A DNA stretch of 64,000 nt from Formosa agariphila KMM 3901 (GCF_000723205.1 NZ_HG315671.1:322851-386850), one strand, 5' to 3'. Shown: positions 17,625 to 27,255, numbered from the stretch's first letter. Numbers and translations are program-made. The notes: a model not told the origin generated them from the sequence alone.

Positions 17625-20219
17625 TTGAAAACATATTTACCCAACATTTTTATTTTACTTTTTTCATTAGCAACACTTGGTGTTAATGCTCAAATTGGAA
17701 AGCCAACAGGCGAAAAATACACCATCTCGGAAATTACTGTATCTGGAAGTTCTAGTTTTAGCGAACAGACAATTGTAACATATTCTGGTCTTAGAAAAGG
17801 CTCTGAAATTTTAATCCCAGGAGATGAAATTAGTGAAGCAATAAAGAAGCTTTGGAAATCAGGTCTATTTAGTGATATTGAAATTTACATTAAAGATGTA
17901 CATGATGGTGTTGCCAGCTTAGAAATACATTTATACGATTTACCAGAACTAAGTGATTTAAAAATTACAGGTGTTAAAAAAGGAAAATTTGAAGAAATTA
18001 TAGAAGAAAATAATCTTAATGAAGGTGTAAAAGTTACAGAAAACTTAATTACAACTACTAAAAATTATTTAGAATCTAAGTATAGAAAAGAAGGGTTTTA
18101 CACGACCAAAGTTAACGTTAATGTTATACCAGTTAATGACACCTTAGATAAGCCATATGTAAATATGGTTGTCGCTATAGATAAGGGTGAAAAAGTGAAG
18201 ATAAAAGACATTAATTTTATCGGAAATGAAGTATTATCTGATCGCACTTTACTTGGTAGTATGAAAAATACCAAAGAGAAAATGTTTGTGCGTGTTTGGA
18301 AACGTTCAAAATTTATTGAAGACGATTACAAAACAGATTTAGTTAGTGTAATAGACACGTATAAAGAAAATGGATACAGAGATGCTCGAATTGTATCAGA
18401 CAGTATTTTTGTAAATAACGATAAAACCATCTCAATAAATATTAATGTTGAAGAGGGTGAGCAATACACTTTTGGTGAAATAGATTTCATTGGAAACACG
18501 GTGTATACAGACCAATATTTAAATGCTATTTTACGCGTTCGTAAAGGAGATACGTATAACGGTGTTTTATTAGAAAAAGGTATTGCCGACGAAACAAGAC
18601 CAGATGGTCAAGATATTACAAACTTATACCAGAATAACGGATATTTGTTCTCTACAATCAACTCGGTAGAAACCAATGCAGATGGAAGGGTTATCGATAT
18701 GGAAATTAGAATTTCTGAAGGTAAGCCTGTTCATTTTAATGAGGTATCTGTAGTAGGTAACGACAAGACAAACGACCATGTTATTTATCGTGAATTACGT
18801 ACCAGACCAGGAGAATTATATAGTAAAGAAAATGTAGTGCGTACTGTACGTGAATTAAGTCAGTTAGGATTTTTCGATGCAGAGCAATTAACACCTAATT
18901 TTAATAACCCGAATCCAAACGAAGGTACTATCGATATGGAATACGAGGTTGTCGAAACGGGGTCTAGTCAAATTGAGCTACAAGGTGGTTACGGTGGAGG
19001 TGGTTTCATTGGAACATTAGGACTTTCTTTTAATAACTTCTCATTAAGAAATCTGTTTAATTTAGAATCTTATAAACCTTTACCAATGGGTGATGGTCAA
19101 AAGTTGTCTTTACGTTTACAAGCCAGTCAGTTTTATAGAACGTATAGTTTCTCTTTTTCAGAACCTTGGATGGGTGGTAAAAAACCAGTCCAATTTTCAA
19201 CTTCAATATCTTACTCTAATCAATTTTTATACGACTCCAGTACAGGTGAAGCCGATACAGATAGACGATTTAATATATTAGGTGTTACTGTAGGGTTAGC
19301 TAAACGTTTAAGTGTGCCAGATGACTTTTTTACATTGTCTCAAGCAGTTAGTTTTCAACACTACAACCTTAAAAATTATAGTACAGGATTATTTACATTC
19401 GCAGACGGATATTCTAACAGTTTAGCTTATACCATTGGTTTAACAAGAAACAATACTTGGAACGATCCTGTATTCCCATTAGGAGGATCTAACTTTAGCG
19501 TGAGTGCAAAATTATCTTTACCATACTCATTATGGAATGGCGTAGATTACGAAGCTTTAGAAATAGAGCGTAGCGAAGAAGAAGCTATTTATAACGATCC
19601 AGATGCTTCTGCAGCTGCTCAAAATTCTGCTTACACGCGTATGGGAGAAATTGATCAGGAACGTTTTAACTGGTTAGAATTCTATAAAGTTAAATTTAAA
19701 GGAGAGTGGTATACAAGTATCATTGGTAAATTGGTTTTAAAACCAACTATCGAGTTAGGATACTTAGGCGCATATAACCAAGCTAGAGGTGTAATTCCTT
19801 TCGAACGTTTCTACTTAGGAGGAGATGGTTTAGGAAGTTATAGTTTAGATGGTAGAGAAGCAATTGCATTACGTGGTTATCCAAACCAATCTATTCAACC
19901 TGTAGATACTAATGGTAATACTACAGATGATGGTGCTGCTATTTATAATAAATTCTCTTTAGAATTACGTTACCCTATTACATTAGCTGCATCTGCTAAA
20001 ATATATGCACTAACCTTTGTAGAAGGAGGTGCTGCATTTAATACATTTAGAGATTATAATCCATTCCAATTAAAACGTTCTGCGGGAGTTGGTTTACGTG
20101 TATTTATGCCAGCCTTCGGTTTATTAGGTATTGACTTCGGTTACGGATTTGATCCACTTCCAGGTCAAACAGAACCTAACGGTTGGGAGACACACTTTAT
20201 TATTGGACAACAATTTTAA
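17625..20219 (+). CDS. bamA: Outer-membrane protein assembly factor BamA
   Basis: About 864 residues. I choose the TTG at 17625 because it gives a clean signal peptide (KTYLPNIFILLFSLATLGVNA before Q). The GTG at 17598 overlaps uppS by 17 nt and is the alternative. Five POTRA-type repeats follow (about 25-470), each with a G-N-x-V/L core. A 16-strand Omp85 barrel then carries the glycine-rich start 'ELQGGYGGGGFIGTLG', 'RGYPNQS' near the VRGF/Y loop-6 position and a terminal aromatic strand ending QQF. It is the central insertase for beta-barrel proteins. Confidence 0.97.
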   Translation: MKTYLPNIFILLFSLATLGVNAQIGKPTGEKYTISEITVSGSSSFSEQTIVTYSGLRKGSEILIPGDEISEAIKKLWKSGLFSDIEIYIKDVHDGVASLEIHLYDLPELSDLKITGVKKGKFEEIIEENNLNEGVKVTENLITTTKNYLESKYRKEGFYTTKVNVNVIPVNDTLDKPYVNMVVAIDKGEKVKIKDINFIGNEVLSDRTLLGSMKNTKEKMFVRVWKRSKFIEDDYKTDLVSVIDTYKENGYRDARIVSDSIFVNNDKTISININVEEGEQYTFGEIDFIGNTVYTDQYLNAILRVRKGDTYNGVLLEKGIADETRPDGQDITNLYQNNGYLFSTINSVETNADGRVIDMEIRISEGKPVHFNEVSVVGNDKTNDHVIYRELRTRPGELYSKENVVRTVRELSQLGFFDAEQLTPNFNNPNPNEGTIDMEYEVVETGSSQIELQGGYGGGGFIGTLGLSFNNFSLRNLFNLESYKPLPMGDGQKLSLRLQASQFYRTYSFSFSEPWMGGKKPVQFSTSISYSNQFLYDSSTGEADTDRRFNILGVTVGLAKRLSVPDDFFTLSQAVSFQHYNLKNYSTGLFTFADGYSNSLAYTIGLTRNNTWNDPVFPLGGSNFSVSAKLSLPYSLWNGVDYEALEIERSEEEAIYNDPDASAAAQNSAYTRMGEIDQERFNWLEFYKVKFKGEWYTSIIGKLVLKPTIELGYLGAYNQARGVIPFERFYLGGDGLGSYSLDGREAIALRGYPNQSIQPVDTNGNTTDDGAAIYNKFSLELRYPITLAASAKIYALTFVEGGAAFNTFRDYNPFQLKRSAGVGLRVFMPAFGLLGIDFGYGFDPLPGQTEPNGWETHFIIGQQF

Positions 20220-20379
20220 TTTGGCATGATATTTTCTATAAGACTTTTCGTATTTACTTCATGATTTAAAACTTATAAGGTTAAAATTTGTTAATTTTGG
20301 AAACTTTATTTCAGGAAGTGACAGAATATTTTGATTCATCTGTCGTTTGTAAAGTTTAGTAGTTAATAATTTTATTAAA

Positions 20380-21468
20380 ATGAAACAGATGAAAATATAC
20401 GTTCTTTTTTTAATGACTGTAATTGGTTTGCTAAGTCTTGACTCGCATGCACAGCGAGGAGTAAGAATTGGTTATATTGATACAGAATATATTTTAGAAC
20501 ATATTCCTGAATATCAAGAAGCAACTGTTCAATTAAACGATAAGGTTGAGCGTTGGAAAGCAGACATCGATTTAAAACTAAAAGATGTTGCTCAAAAACG
20601 AAAAGATTTAAGTAACGAAAAAGTACTTTTAACAAGCGAACTTTACGAAGAGCGCAAAGAAGATATCGATTTTGAAGAAAAAGAAATATTAGATCATCAA
20701 CAGAAACGTTTTGGTCCTAATGGCGATTTAATGCTTCAGAAGAAACAATTAATTCAACCTATTCAAGATCAAATATTTTCAGCAGTACAAGATATCGCAG
20801 CAGGGAAGCAATACGATTTTATATTCGATAAATCAGCAGATTTAGTGATGTTGTATTCTGCAGAACGCTATGATATTAGTGAATTGGTGTTACGAACTAT
20901 AAATAGAACATCTAAACGTCAACAAGCTCAAACTAAAGCAGAACGTAGAGCCGCAGCAGATGAAGATTTAGTACCAGAATACAATCCAGAATTAGAAGCT
21001 AGAGAAAAAGCTCAAGCAGATAAAATTTTAGAACGTGAAGCACTTGAAGCACAACGCCGACAAGAAATTTTAGATGAAAGAGCTGCTAATAAGCAAGCCG
21101 CACTAGATCGAAGACAAAAAATTCTTGATGATCGGGAGGCTGCTAAACAAGAAAAATTAGAAGCTCGTAATAAAGGTATAGAAAATTCAGAAAATATTGA
21201 TACATTAGCGCCTTCTGAAGAAAAGGTAGAAAACAGTAATGCGACAGCACCTACTGAATATGATTTAGATACAAATTCAAAATCAGATGATACACCTAAA
21301 ACTAAAGAAGAACTTGATGAAGAGCGTAAACAACAAAAAATTAGAGATCGCGAAGCTAGAGAACAGGAATTAGAAGAACGAAAGCAAAGAATTTTAGAAG
21401 AGCGTGAAAAAGCTAGACAAGAACGTGAAGCTCTAGAAAATAGCTCTAGTAATACAGATAATAATTAA
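20380..21468 (+). CDS. OmpH/Skp-family periplasmic chaperone with long charged tail
   Basis: A 362-residue protein with a signal peptide (about 1-24, DSHA before Q). An OmpH/Skp domain (about 28-175) opens with 'RIGYIDTEYILEHIPEY', followed by helical arms. From about 185 to the end there is an unusual Glu/Lys/Arg-rich extension, predicted as coiled coil, with repeats such as 'RR/KQ.ILDERAA', 'RRQKILDDREAA' and 'RKQRILEEREKARQERE'. Ordinary Skp is about 160-170 residues. It probably carries unfolded barrel proteins to BamA, encoded upstream. The second, normal-size ompH gene starts 31 nt downstream. Confidence 0.9.
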   Translation: MKQMKIYVLFLMTVIGLLSLDSHAQRGVRIGYIDTEYILEHIPEYQEATVQLNDKVERWKADIDLKLKDVAQKRKDLSNEKVLLTSELYEERKEDIDFEEKEILDHQQKRFGPNGDLMLQKKQLIQPIQDQIFSAVQDIAAGKQYDFIFDKSADLVMLYSAERYDISELVLRTINRTSKRQQAQTKAERRAAADEDLVPEYNPELEAREKAQADKILEREALEAQRRQEILDERAANKQAALDRRQKILDDREAAKQEKLEARNKGIENSENIDTLAPSEEKVENSNATAPTEYDLDTNSKSDDTPKTKEELDEERKQQKIRDREAREQELEERKQRILEEREKARQEREALENSSSNTDNN

Positions 21469-21499
21469 CAACAATTAAACACAAATTAATACTTTAAAA

Positions 21500-22009
21500 A
21501 TGAAACAAATTAAAACACTTTTAATAGCAACAGCTTTATTTATTGGCGCATCATCTTTTGTACAAGCACAAAGTAAAGTTGCTCATATTAATACACAAGA
21601 ATTAGTTTCTTCAATGCCAGAAATGAAAACAGCTCAAGCTCAAATGGAGAAATTAGGGAAAACCTATGAAGCTGATATTAAAAATATGGCAACAGAACTT
21701 GACACAAAAGTAAAGCAATACGATGCTGAGTCTTCTACAAAAACTCAAGAAGAGAATGCTAAACGTGTTCAAGAGGTACAAACTATGGAACAAAACATCC
21801 GTCAGTACCAACAACAAGCTCAAAAAGATATGCAACAAAAAGAGATTGATTTATTAAAACCAATCACTGAAAAAGCTAAAGCTTCAATCTTAAAAGTAGC
21901 AAAAGCTCAAGGTTTCGACTATGTATTAGATTCTTCTCAAGGTGGAGGTGTAATCATGGCCGATGGTAAAAACTTATTAGCAGACGTAAAGAAAGATTTA
22001 GGATTTTAA
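21500..22009 (+). CDS. OmpH/Skp-family periplasmic chaperone
   Basis: A 169-residue protein of standard Skp length. It has a signal peptide (about 1-23, FVQA before Q), the opening motif 'KVAHINTQELVSSMPEM', a long Gln/Lys-rich helical hairpin (about 50-130) and the closing 'AKAQGFDYVLDSSQGGGVIM' strand region. It should act as a trimeric holdase for outer-membrane proteins in the periplasm. It is the second of a tandem pair after bamA and is followed by a strong terminator. Confidence 0.93.
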   Translation: MKQIKTLLIATALFIGASSFVQAQSKVAHINTQELVSSMPEMKTAQAQMEKLGKTYEADIKNMATELDTKVKQYDAESSTKTQEENAKRVQEVQTMEQNIRQYQQQAQKDMQQKEIDLLKPITEKAKASILKVAKAQGFDYVLDSSQGGGVIMADGKNLLADVKKDLGF

Positions 22010-22031
22010 TTCTAATACGTTAAGAATATAT

Positions 22032-22063
22032 AAAAAAGCCGCTTTTCTAAAGCGGCTTTTTTT
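22032..22063 (+). terminator. Rho-independent terminator after the bamA-ompH genes
   Basis: A 14-bp perfect stem with core GCCGCTTT, a 3-nt loop and a seven-T tail, starting 22 nt after the second ompH stop. The murI ATG follows 13 nt later. Confidence 0.92.
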
Positions 22064-22075
22064 ATTTTTGAGATT

Positions 22076-22855
22076 ATGAGTACACAACCTATAGGCATAT
22101 TCGATTCAGGTATTGGGGGCACTTCTGTCTTTAAAGAAATTGAAGCACTTCTCCCTTTCGAAAATACCATCTATTTGGCAGATAGTGCAAATGCACCCTA
22201 TGGAAATAAATCGGCGGAAGAGATTCTGAATTTAAGTATTAAAAATACAGAGTTGCTAATTAGTCGTAATTGTAAGCTTATTGTTGTTGCTTGTAATACA
22301 GCAACTACTAATGCAATTAAGACACTTAGAACGTCTTATAATGTGCCATTTATAGGTATAGAGCCAGCTATTAAACCTGCTTCTTTAAATAGTAAAACAA
22401 AGGCTGTAGGTATTTTGGCAACAAAGGGCACATTAACGAGTCAGTTATTTCATGAAACGACTAATGTCTATAAAAAAGATGTTCATGTTATTGAACAAAT
22501 AGGAGATGGTATAGTGCCTTTAATAGAAGCGGGAAAAGCGACTAGCTCAGAAATGAAAGATTTACTAAAAGTCTATTTAAAGCCTATGATAGATGCTAAT
22601 ATAGATTATTTGGTTTTAGGCTGTACACATTATCCTTACCTCATGCCGTTACTATTAGAGCTATTACCTCATAATGTAAAAATAATTGATTCTGGTGAAG
22701 CTGTAGCACGACAAACTAAAGCTGTACTAGAACAGCAACACTTGCTAAACACACACACAACTAAAGCTACGCATCAATTTTATACCAATGCGACTGTAGA
22801 AATAATTCAAACACTATTGAACGAAAAATATCCTGTCGATTATTTAAAGTTCTAA
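22076..22855 (+). CDS. murI: Glutamate racemase
   Basis: A 259-residue cofactor-independent racemase that makes D-glutamate for peptidoglycan. The two catalytic cysteines are C73 in VVACNTATT and C183 in LGCTHYP. D10 in IFDSGIGG and 'ADSANAPYG' complete the substrate pocket. It lies immediately after a terminator, so it either has a promoter within that region or depends on read-through. Its end converges on the GH3 gene 25 nt away. Confidence 0.97.
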   Translation: MSTQPIGIFDSGIGGTSVFKEIEALLPFENTIYLADSANAPYGNKSAEEILNLSIKNTELLISRNCKLIVVACNTATTNAIKTLRTSYNVPFIGIEPAIKPASLNSKTKAVGILATKGTLTSQLFHETTNVYKKDVHVIEQIGDGIVPLIEAGKATSSEMKDLLKVYLKPMIDANIDYLVLGCTHYPYLMPLLLELLPHNVKIIDSGEAVARQTKAVLEQQHLLNTHTTKATHQFYTNATVEIIQTLLNEKYPVDYLKF

Positions 22856-22880
22856 AGTCAGTATATCCTGAAAATAATGT

Positions 22881-24413
22881 TTAAACTGTAGCCGTTTCTT
22901 TTCCGTTTAAGAGTAATAATTCTTCTATATATTCTCTAGAGTTAGAAAGTCTAGGAATTTTATGTTGTCCACCTAATTTGTTATGTAGTTTAAGCCAATC
23001 GTAGAAGAGGTTTTGTTTGGCAATATGTATGGTTGGTTTGTTGAGTGTTAAGTTATTATAGCGCTTAGCTTCATAGTCAGAATTTAATGCTTTTAATGCA
23101 TTATCAAAAAGCTCTATAAAGTAATTTAAGTCTTCTGGAGCCTTTTTAAATTCTATAATCCATTCGTGTGCTCCTTTTTCTTTGCCTACCATAAAAATAG
23201 GTGCTGCAGTGTAATCTACAATTTCGGATTTGGTACGTTTACATACTTTTTTAAGCGCATCCTCGGCATTTTCAATAATTAATTCTTCACCAAACACATT
23301 TAAATGATGCTTTGTTCTCCCAGAAACCTTAATTCGGTATGGAGAAAGCGATGTAAATCTTACCGTATCTCCAATCTTATATCTCCATAAACCTGCATTA
23401 GTGGTAATAACAATGGCGTAATTTTTTTTGAGTTCGACTTCATTAAGCGGTATAATTTTTTGATCTATCGTACCATAGGTATCCATAGGGATAAACTCGT
23501 AAAAGATACCGTAATCTAACATCAACAGTAATTCTTTAGTATCGTTTTGATCCTGAATAGCAAAGAACCCTTCAGATGCATTGTATGTCTCGTAATATTT
23601 GAAATTAGGATCTGGCAGTATCTTTTTATATTGATCAGCATAAGGTGTAAAACTTACGCCGCCATGAAAATACACTTCTAAATTGGGCCAAACCTCGTGT
23701 AAATTGCCTTTCCCAGTCGTTTCTAAAACATTGTTTAATAGTACTAACATCCAAGAGGGAACGCCTGCAAAGCTTGTTACGTTTTCTAATATAGTTTCAT
23801 CTACTATGGCTTGCATCTTGGTTTCCCAATCGCTCATTAAAGACACCTTGTTACTTGGTGTACTACTAAATTCAGCCCAAAATGGCATATTATCAATTAA
23901 TATAGCCGATAAGTCACCGTATATTGTTCCGTTCTCTTTGTATAATTCTTTACTTCCGCCTAAGCGAAGACCTTTACCTGTAAAGAGTTGAGAATTTTCG
24001 TTATTATTTAAATACATACAAAGCATATCTTTTCCTGCAGCGTAATGGCAATCTTCTAAAGATTCATTACTTACAGGAATAAACTTACTCTTAGCATTAG
24101 TTGTACCGCTAGATTTTGCAAACCATTTAATATGCGATGGCCAAAAAATGTTTTGTTCGCCAACTCGAGCCCGTTCAATTACATCTTGATAATCTTCGTA
24201 TGTAGAAATAGGTACACGTTCTGCGAATGTTTTATAATTTTTTATGGTGCGAAATTCATGCTGTTTGCCAATTTTAGTATCTCGCGCTGTGTAAATTAAG
24301 TTTAATAGTAATTCTTGCTGTACCTCATTAGGATATTTTAAAAATAGTTCAATTTGATGGAATCGCTTTTTTAGAAACCAAGAGGCAATTGAGTTTACTA
24401 TAGTAATTGGCAT
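22881..24413 (-). CDS. GH3-like acyl-adenylating enzyme
   Basis: A 510-residue protein of the GH3 auxin-responsive-promoter family, part of the adenylate-forming superfamily. The ATP/AMP motifs are visible: SSGTT at 101-105 (motif I), 'YNASEGFFAIQ' (motif II) and 'YKIGDTVRFTS' (motif III). Plant members conjugate amino acids to jasmonate or auxin. Bacterial substrates are unknown to me, so only amide-forming acyl-adenylate chemistry is inferred. No signal peptide is seen. It is divergent from the DUF2797 gene with 40 nt between starts. Confidence 0.9.
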   Translation of the reverse strand: MPITIVNSIASWFLKKRFHQIELFLKYPNEVQQELLLNLIYTARDTKIGKQHEFRTIKNYKTFAERVPISTYEDYQDVIERARVGEQNIFWPSHIKWFAKSSGTTNAKSKFIPVSNESLEDCHYAAGKDMLCMYLNNNENSQLFTGKGLRLGGSKELYKENGTIYGDLSAILIDNMPFWAEFSSTPSNKVSLMSDWETKMQAIVDETILENVTSFAGVPSWMLVLLNNVLETTGKGNLHEVWPNLEVYFHGGVSFTPYADQYKKILPDPNFKYYETYNASEGFFAIQDQNDTKELLLMLDYGIFYEFIPMDTYGTIDQKIIPLNEVELKKNYAIVITTNAGLWRYKIGDTVRFTSLSPYRIKVSGRTKHHLNVFGEELIIENAEDALKKVCKRTKSEIVDYTAAPIFMVGKEKGAHEWIIEFKKAPEDLNYFIELFDNALKALNSDYEAKRYNNLTLNKPTIHIAKQNLFYDWLKLHNKLGGQHKIPRLSNSREYIEELLLLNGKETATV

Positions 24414-24453
24414 ATTTACATTATATTTATGAACTAAAAATAATACTTTTTTT

Positions 24454-25248
24454 ATGACTTACGAGGGTGTTCTAACAAAAATGGAAACCGAATATGCTAA
24501 GCCTATTCAATATTATTTAGTTTTCGATTCAGACTTTTTAAATATGAATCAGTTACTAAATAAAACATTAAATATTAATTTTATAAAATATCAATGTTTG
24601 AATTGTGGATTAGATAAAAAAATCTACAGACAGGGCTATTGTAAGAGTTGCTTTTTCGAAATTCCTCAGGCTGCCGATTGGATAATGAAACCCGAATTAA
24701 GTAAAGCGCATTTAGATGTTGAAGATCGTGATTTGGCTTTTGAAAAGAAAGTGCAATTACAACCTCATATTGTGTATCTAGCAAATTCAAGTAGTGTAAA
24801 AGTAGGAGTTACTAGAAAAGGGCAAGTGCCAACCCGTTGGATTGATCAAGGGGCACATGAAGCCATAGAGATAGTTGAGGTTCCTAATCGGTATTTGGCA
24901 GGAATTACTGAAGTTGCATTAAAAGATTATGTTTCCGATAAAACCAATTGGCGGACCATGCTTAAAAATGAAGTAGAGGATGAAAATTTAGTTGCATGGA
25001 GAGATAAATTAAAGACTTATATTCCTGAAGAAGCAAAACCTTATTTTATTGATTCTAATACAGAAACAGAAATTGAGTTTCCGGTTTTACAATATCCTAA
25101 AAAGCCTAAATCTTTAAATATTGAAAAAATGCAACACTACACTGGAGTGTTAAAAGGAATAAAAGGGCAGTACCTTATTTTTGAAGATGAAACAGTGTGC
25201 AATATACGTGGAAATGAAGGTATGTATGTATCTATAGAAATTTCTTAA
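24454..25248 (+). CDS. DUF2797-family protein with zinc ribbon
   Basis: A 264-residue cytoplasmic protein. A four-cysteine zinc-ribbon pattern (C48, C51, C63, C66) is followed by a segment with VYLA at 107-110, KVGVTR at 116-121 and R128-W..DQGA to 134. The second segment looks like the core of a GIY-YIG or T5orf172-type fold (Y, G-x-T/S-x..R, and a later Arg). This resemblance is my inference, not a database match. The length and layout fit the DUF2797 family. Function is unknown; nucleic-acid binding or cleavage is possible. Confidence 0.82.
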   Translation: MTYEGVLTKMETEYAKPIQYYLVFDSDFLNMNQLLNKTLNINFIKYQCLNCGLDKKIYRQGYCKSCFFEIPQAADWIMKPELSKAHLDVEDRDLAFEKKVQLQPHIVYLANSSSVKVGVTRKGQVPTRWIDQGAHEAIEIVEVPNRYLAGITEVALKDYVSDKTNWRTMLKNEVEDENLVAWRDKLKTYIPEEAKPYFIDSNTETEIEFPVLQYPKKPKSLNIEKMQHYTGVLKGIKGQYLIFEDETVCNIRGNEGMYVSIEIS

Positions 25249-25254
25249 AACAAA

Positions 25255-25292
25255 AAAAACACGCTTTAGATATACATCTTAAGCGTGTTTTT
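25255..25292. terminator. Bidirectional terminator between the DUF2797 gene and rpsU
   Basis: A long inverted repeat with an AAAAACACGCTT core and one mismatch, a 5-6-nt loop, an A-run before it and a T-run after it. It sits between convergent genes and serves both strands. Confidence 0.85.
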
Positions 25293-25312
25293 AGGTCTGT
25301 ATAAAGTCGACA

Positions 25313-25507
25313 TTAAATATCTTCCTGATCTCTCAAGTTTTGGATATAAGCCGCTTTTTGGTTTTCTCTTCTTCTCTTAACTGAAGGTTTTGTGAAAAAC
25401 TGATTTTCTCTTAAGTTTTGCATCACCTTTACGTTTCTGTGTTTTCTTTTGTAACGTTTAAGAGCGCGATCGATTTGCTCGCCTTCTTTTACTATAATTT
25501 TAAGCAT
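25313..25507 (-). CDS. rpsU: 30S ribosomal protein S21
   Basis: A 64-residue, very basic protein with the S21 pattern: 'IIVKEGEQIDRALKRYKRK' near the start and a C-terminal 'KPSVKRRRENQKAAY'. It is a late-assembling small-subunit protein involved in initiation. It lies 38 nt downstream of the primary sigma-factor gene on the same strand and is probably co-transcribed with it, ending at the shared terminator. Confidence 0.96.
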   Translation of the reverse strand: MLKIIVKEGEQIDRALKRYKRKHRNVKVMQNLRENQFFTKPSVKRRRENQKAAYIQNLRDQEDI

Positions 25508-25545
25508 TAATTCTGGTTTTAATAATTATTATAAGTTTCTTAGGA

Positions 25546-26409
25546 TTATCCTAAATATGTTTTTAATATTTTGTTTTTAGAACTATGGCGTAAACGTCTA
25601 ATTCCTTTTTCTTTAATTTGTCTTACACGCTCACGGGTTAAATCGAATGTTTCTCCAATTTCGTCTAAACTCATTGGTGCTTCATTACTTAATCCAAAGA
25701 ACAAACGTAACACATCACTTTCTCTTGGAGATAGTGTGTCTAAGGCTCTGTTAATTTCTAAGTTTAACGACTCGTACATTAAGTTGTTGTCAGGGTTTGG
25801 TGACTCACCAGACTTTACAACATCGTATAAACTAGATGTTTCTCCTTCTTTTAATGGTGCATCCATTGATAAATGACGACCAGAATTTTTAAGAGACTGT
25901 TTAACTTCGCTCACTGTCATGTCTAACTCGTTTGCAATTTCGTCTGCACTTGGCGGGCGTTCATGCGATTGCTCTAGAAATGAAAAGGCTTTATTAATCT
26001 TGTTAATAGAACCAATTTTATTTAATGGCAATCTTACAATTCTAGACTGTTCTGCTAAAGCTTGTAAAATAGCTTGACGAATCCACCAAACGGCGTAAGA
26101 GATAAACTTAAACCCACGTGTTTCATCGAAACGCTTTGCTGCTTTTACCAAACCTGCATTACCTTCGTTAATTAAATCGGGTAACGTTAAACCTTGATTT
26201 TGGTATTGTTTTGCAACTGAAACTACAAATCGTAAATTAGATGTTGTTAATTTATCTAAAGCTACTTGGTCTCCTTCTCGTATACGTTGCGCTAATTCAA
26301 CCTCTTCTTCGGCTGTAATTAATGGCATTTTACTTATATCTTGTAAGTACTTGTCTAACGATTTAGATTCCCTGTTCGTTACTTGCTTTGTAATCTTTAA
26401 TTGCCTCAT
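25546..26409 (-). CDS. rpoD: Primary RNA polymerase sigma factor (RpoD/SigA type)
   Basis: A 287-residue sigma-70 protein without region 1.1, the short form typical of Bacteroidetes. Region 1.2 is seen in '[16 protein letters not shown]'. Region 2 contains '[37 protein letters not shown]' (the last part contacting the -10 element), in two halves. Region 3 follows, then region 4 with the helix-turn-helix '[22 protein letters not shown]'. It directs transcription from TTG / TAnnTTTG promoters such as those noted in this window. Confidence 0.96.
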   Translation of the reverse strand: MRQLKITKQVTNRESKSLDKYLQDISKMPLITAEEEVELAQRIREGDQVALDKLTTSNLRFVVSVAKQYQNQGLTLPDLINEGNAGLVKAAKRFDETRGFKFISYAVWWIRQAILQALAEQSRIVRLPLNKIGSINKINKAFSFLEQSHERPPSADEIANELDMTVSEVKQSLKNSGRHLSMDAPLKEGETSSLYDVVKSGESPNPDNNLMYESLNLEINRALDTLSPRESDVLRLFFGLSNEAPMSLDEIGETFDLTRERVRQIKEKGIRRLRHSSKNKILKTYLG

Positions 26410-26550
26410 GTATCTGTTTTAGTTTTGTGCGTATCTATCAATGTAACCGAATTTTTAACAAATCCTAATAAAACATGACTTAATTCATTAAAAATGAAGA
26501 AATAAGCATATTTCACATAAATACACCTCCCGTAAAGCAAATTTCATGCC

Positions 26551-27255
26551 TTAAAAAAGTTGGATTTCGTCGTTTACCTTTAGATTGAAACGTTTTCTAA
26601 ATAGATAAACGCCTAAATATAAAAACGGAGTATCAAATAAAGCCATTAAGACTTTAAATAAAAATCCGCTGATTAATAACCCGGCAAATTTAGTCCATTC
26701 TAGTTTACCAAAAAAACAAAGTAGCAACAAAACGGTAAAAGTGTCGATAAATTGTGATAAAAAAGTGGAAAAATTGTTGCGTAACCACAAATGTTTCCCT
26801 TTTGTAAGTTTTTTCCAGTAGTGATAAATCTGAATATCGATAAATTGTGCAAATAAATAAGCCATCATACTTGCCAAAACAGCAATTATGGTACTTCCAA
26901 AAACACTCGTAAATTTGTCATCGTTTACCGGCGACCAAGATGTTGCGGGAACAGCATCGGAAGCATAAATAATGAACATTGAAAAGACAGAGGCAAAAAT
27001 CCCAGTAATTACAACCTGGTTGGCGGCCTTTTTACCATAAATCTCACTGATTAAATCGGTGATTAAAAACGTAATAGGGTAAGGAAGAATTCCAACAGAG
27101 ATTTCAAATAAACTGGCGCCAAAAATAGTGATGTTAAACGGGTACCAATAAAAGAATTTCTGGAAGATTAGATTCGAAACAACTAAAGAGGTCATGAATA
27201 AAGCACCCAATAACAGGTAGATACGATGTGCTAGAAAAAGGTCCTTTTTATTCAT
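26551..27255 (-). CDS. Queuosine precursor transporter (YhhQ/VUT-1 family)
   Basis: A 234-residue integral membrane protein with about six hydrophobic helices. I choose the start at 27255 (MNKKDLFLAHRIY); the ATG at 27276 would add seven residues. Family traits include the first helix 'LLGALFMTSLVVSNLI', 'PYPITFLITDLISEIYGKKAA', and 'IYHYWKKLTKGKHLWLRNNFST..SQ..DT'. These proteins import preQ0/preQ1 for queuosine synthesis. No que genes are adjacent. Confidence 0.92.
   Translation of the reverse strand: MNKKDLFLAHRIYLLLGALFMTSLVVSNLIFQKFFYWYPFNITIFGASLFEISVGILPYPITFLITDLISEIYGKKAANQVVITGIFASVFSMFIIYASDAVPATSWSPVNDDKFTSVFGSTIIAVLASMMAYLFAQFIDIQIYHYWKKLTKGKHLWLRNNFSTFLSQFIDTFTVLLLLCFFGKLEWTKFAGLLISGFLFKVLMALFDTPFLYLGVYLFRKRFNLKVNDEIQLF

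Noticed and set aside
23683-23991. 102-codon plus-strand frame inside the GH3 gene
   Set aside because: It lies entirely within a conserved gene on the other strand; no signal or motif is seen.
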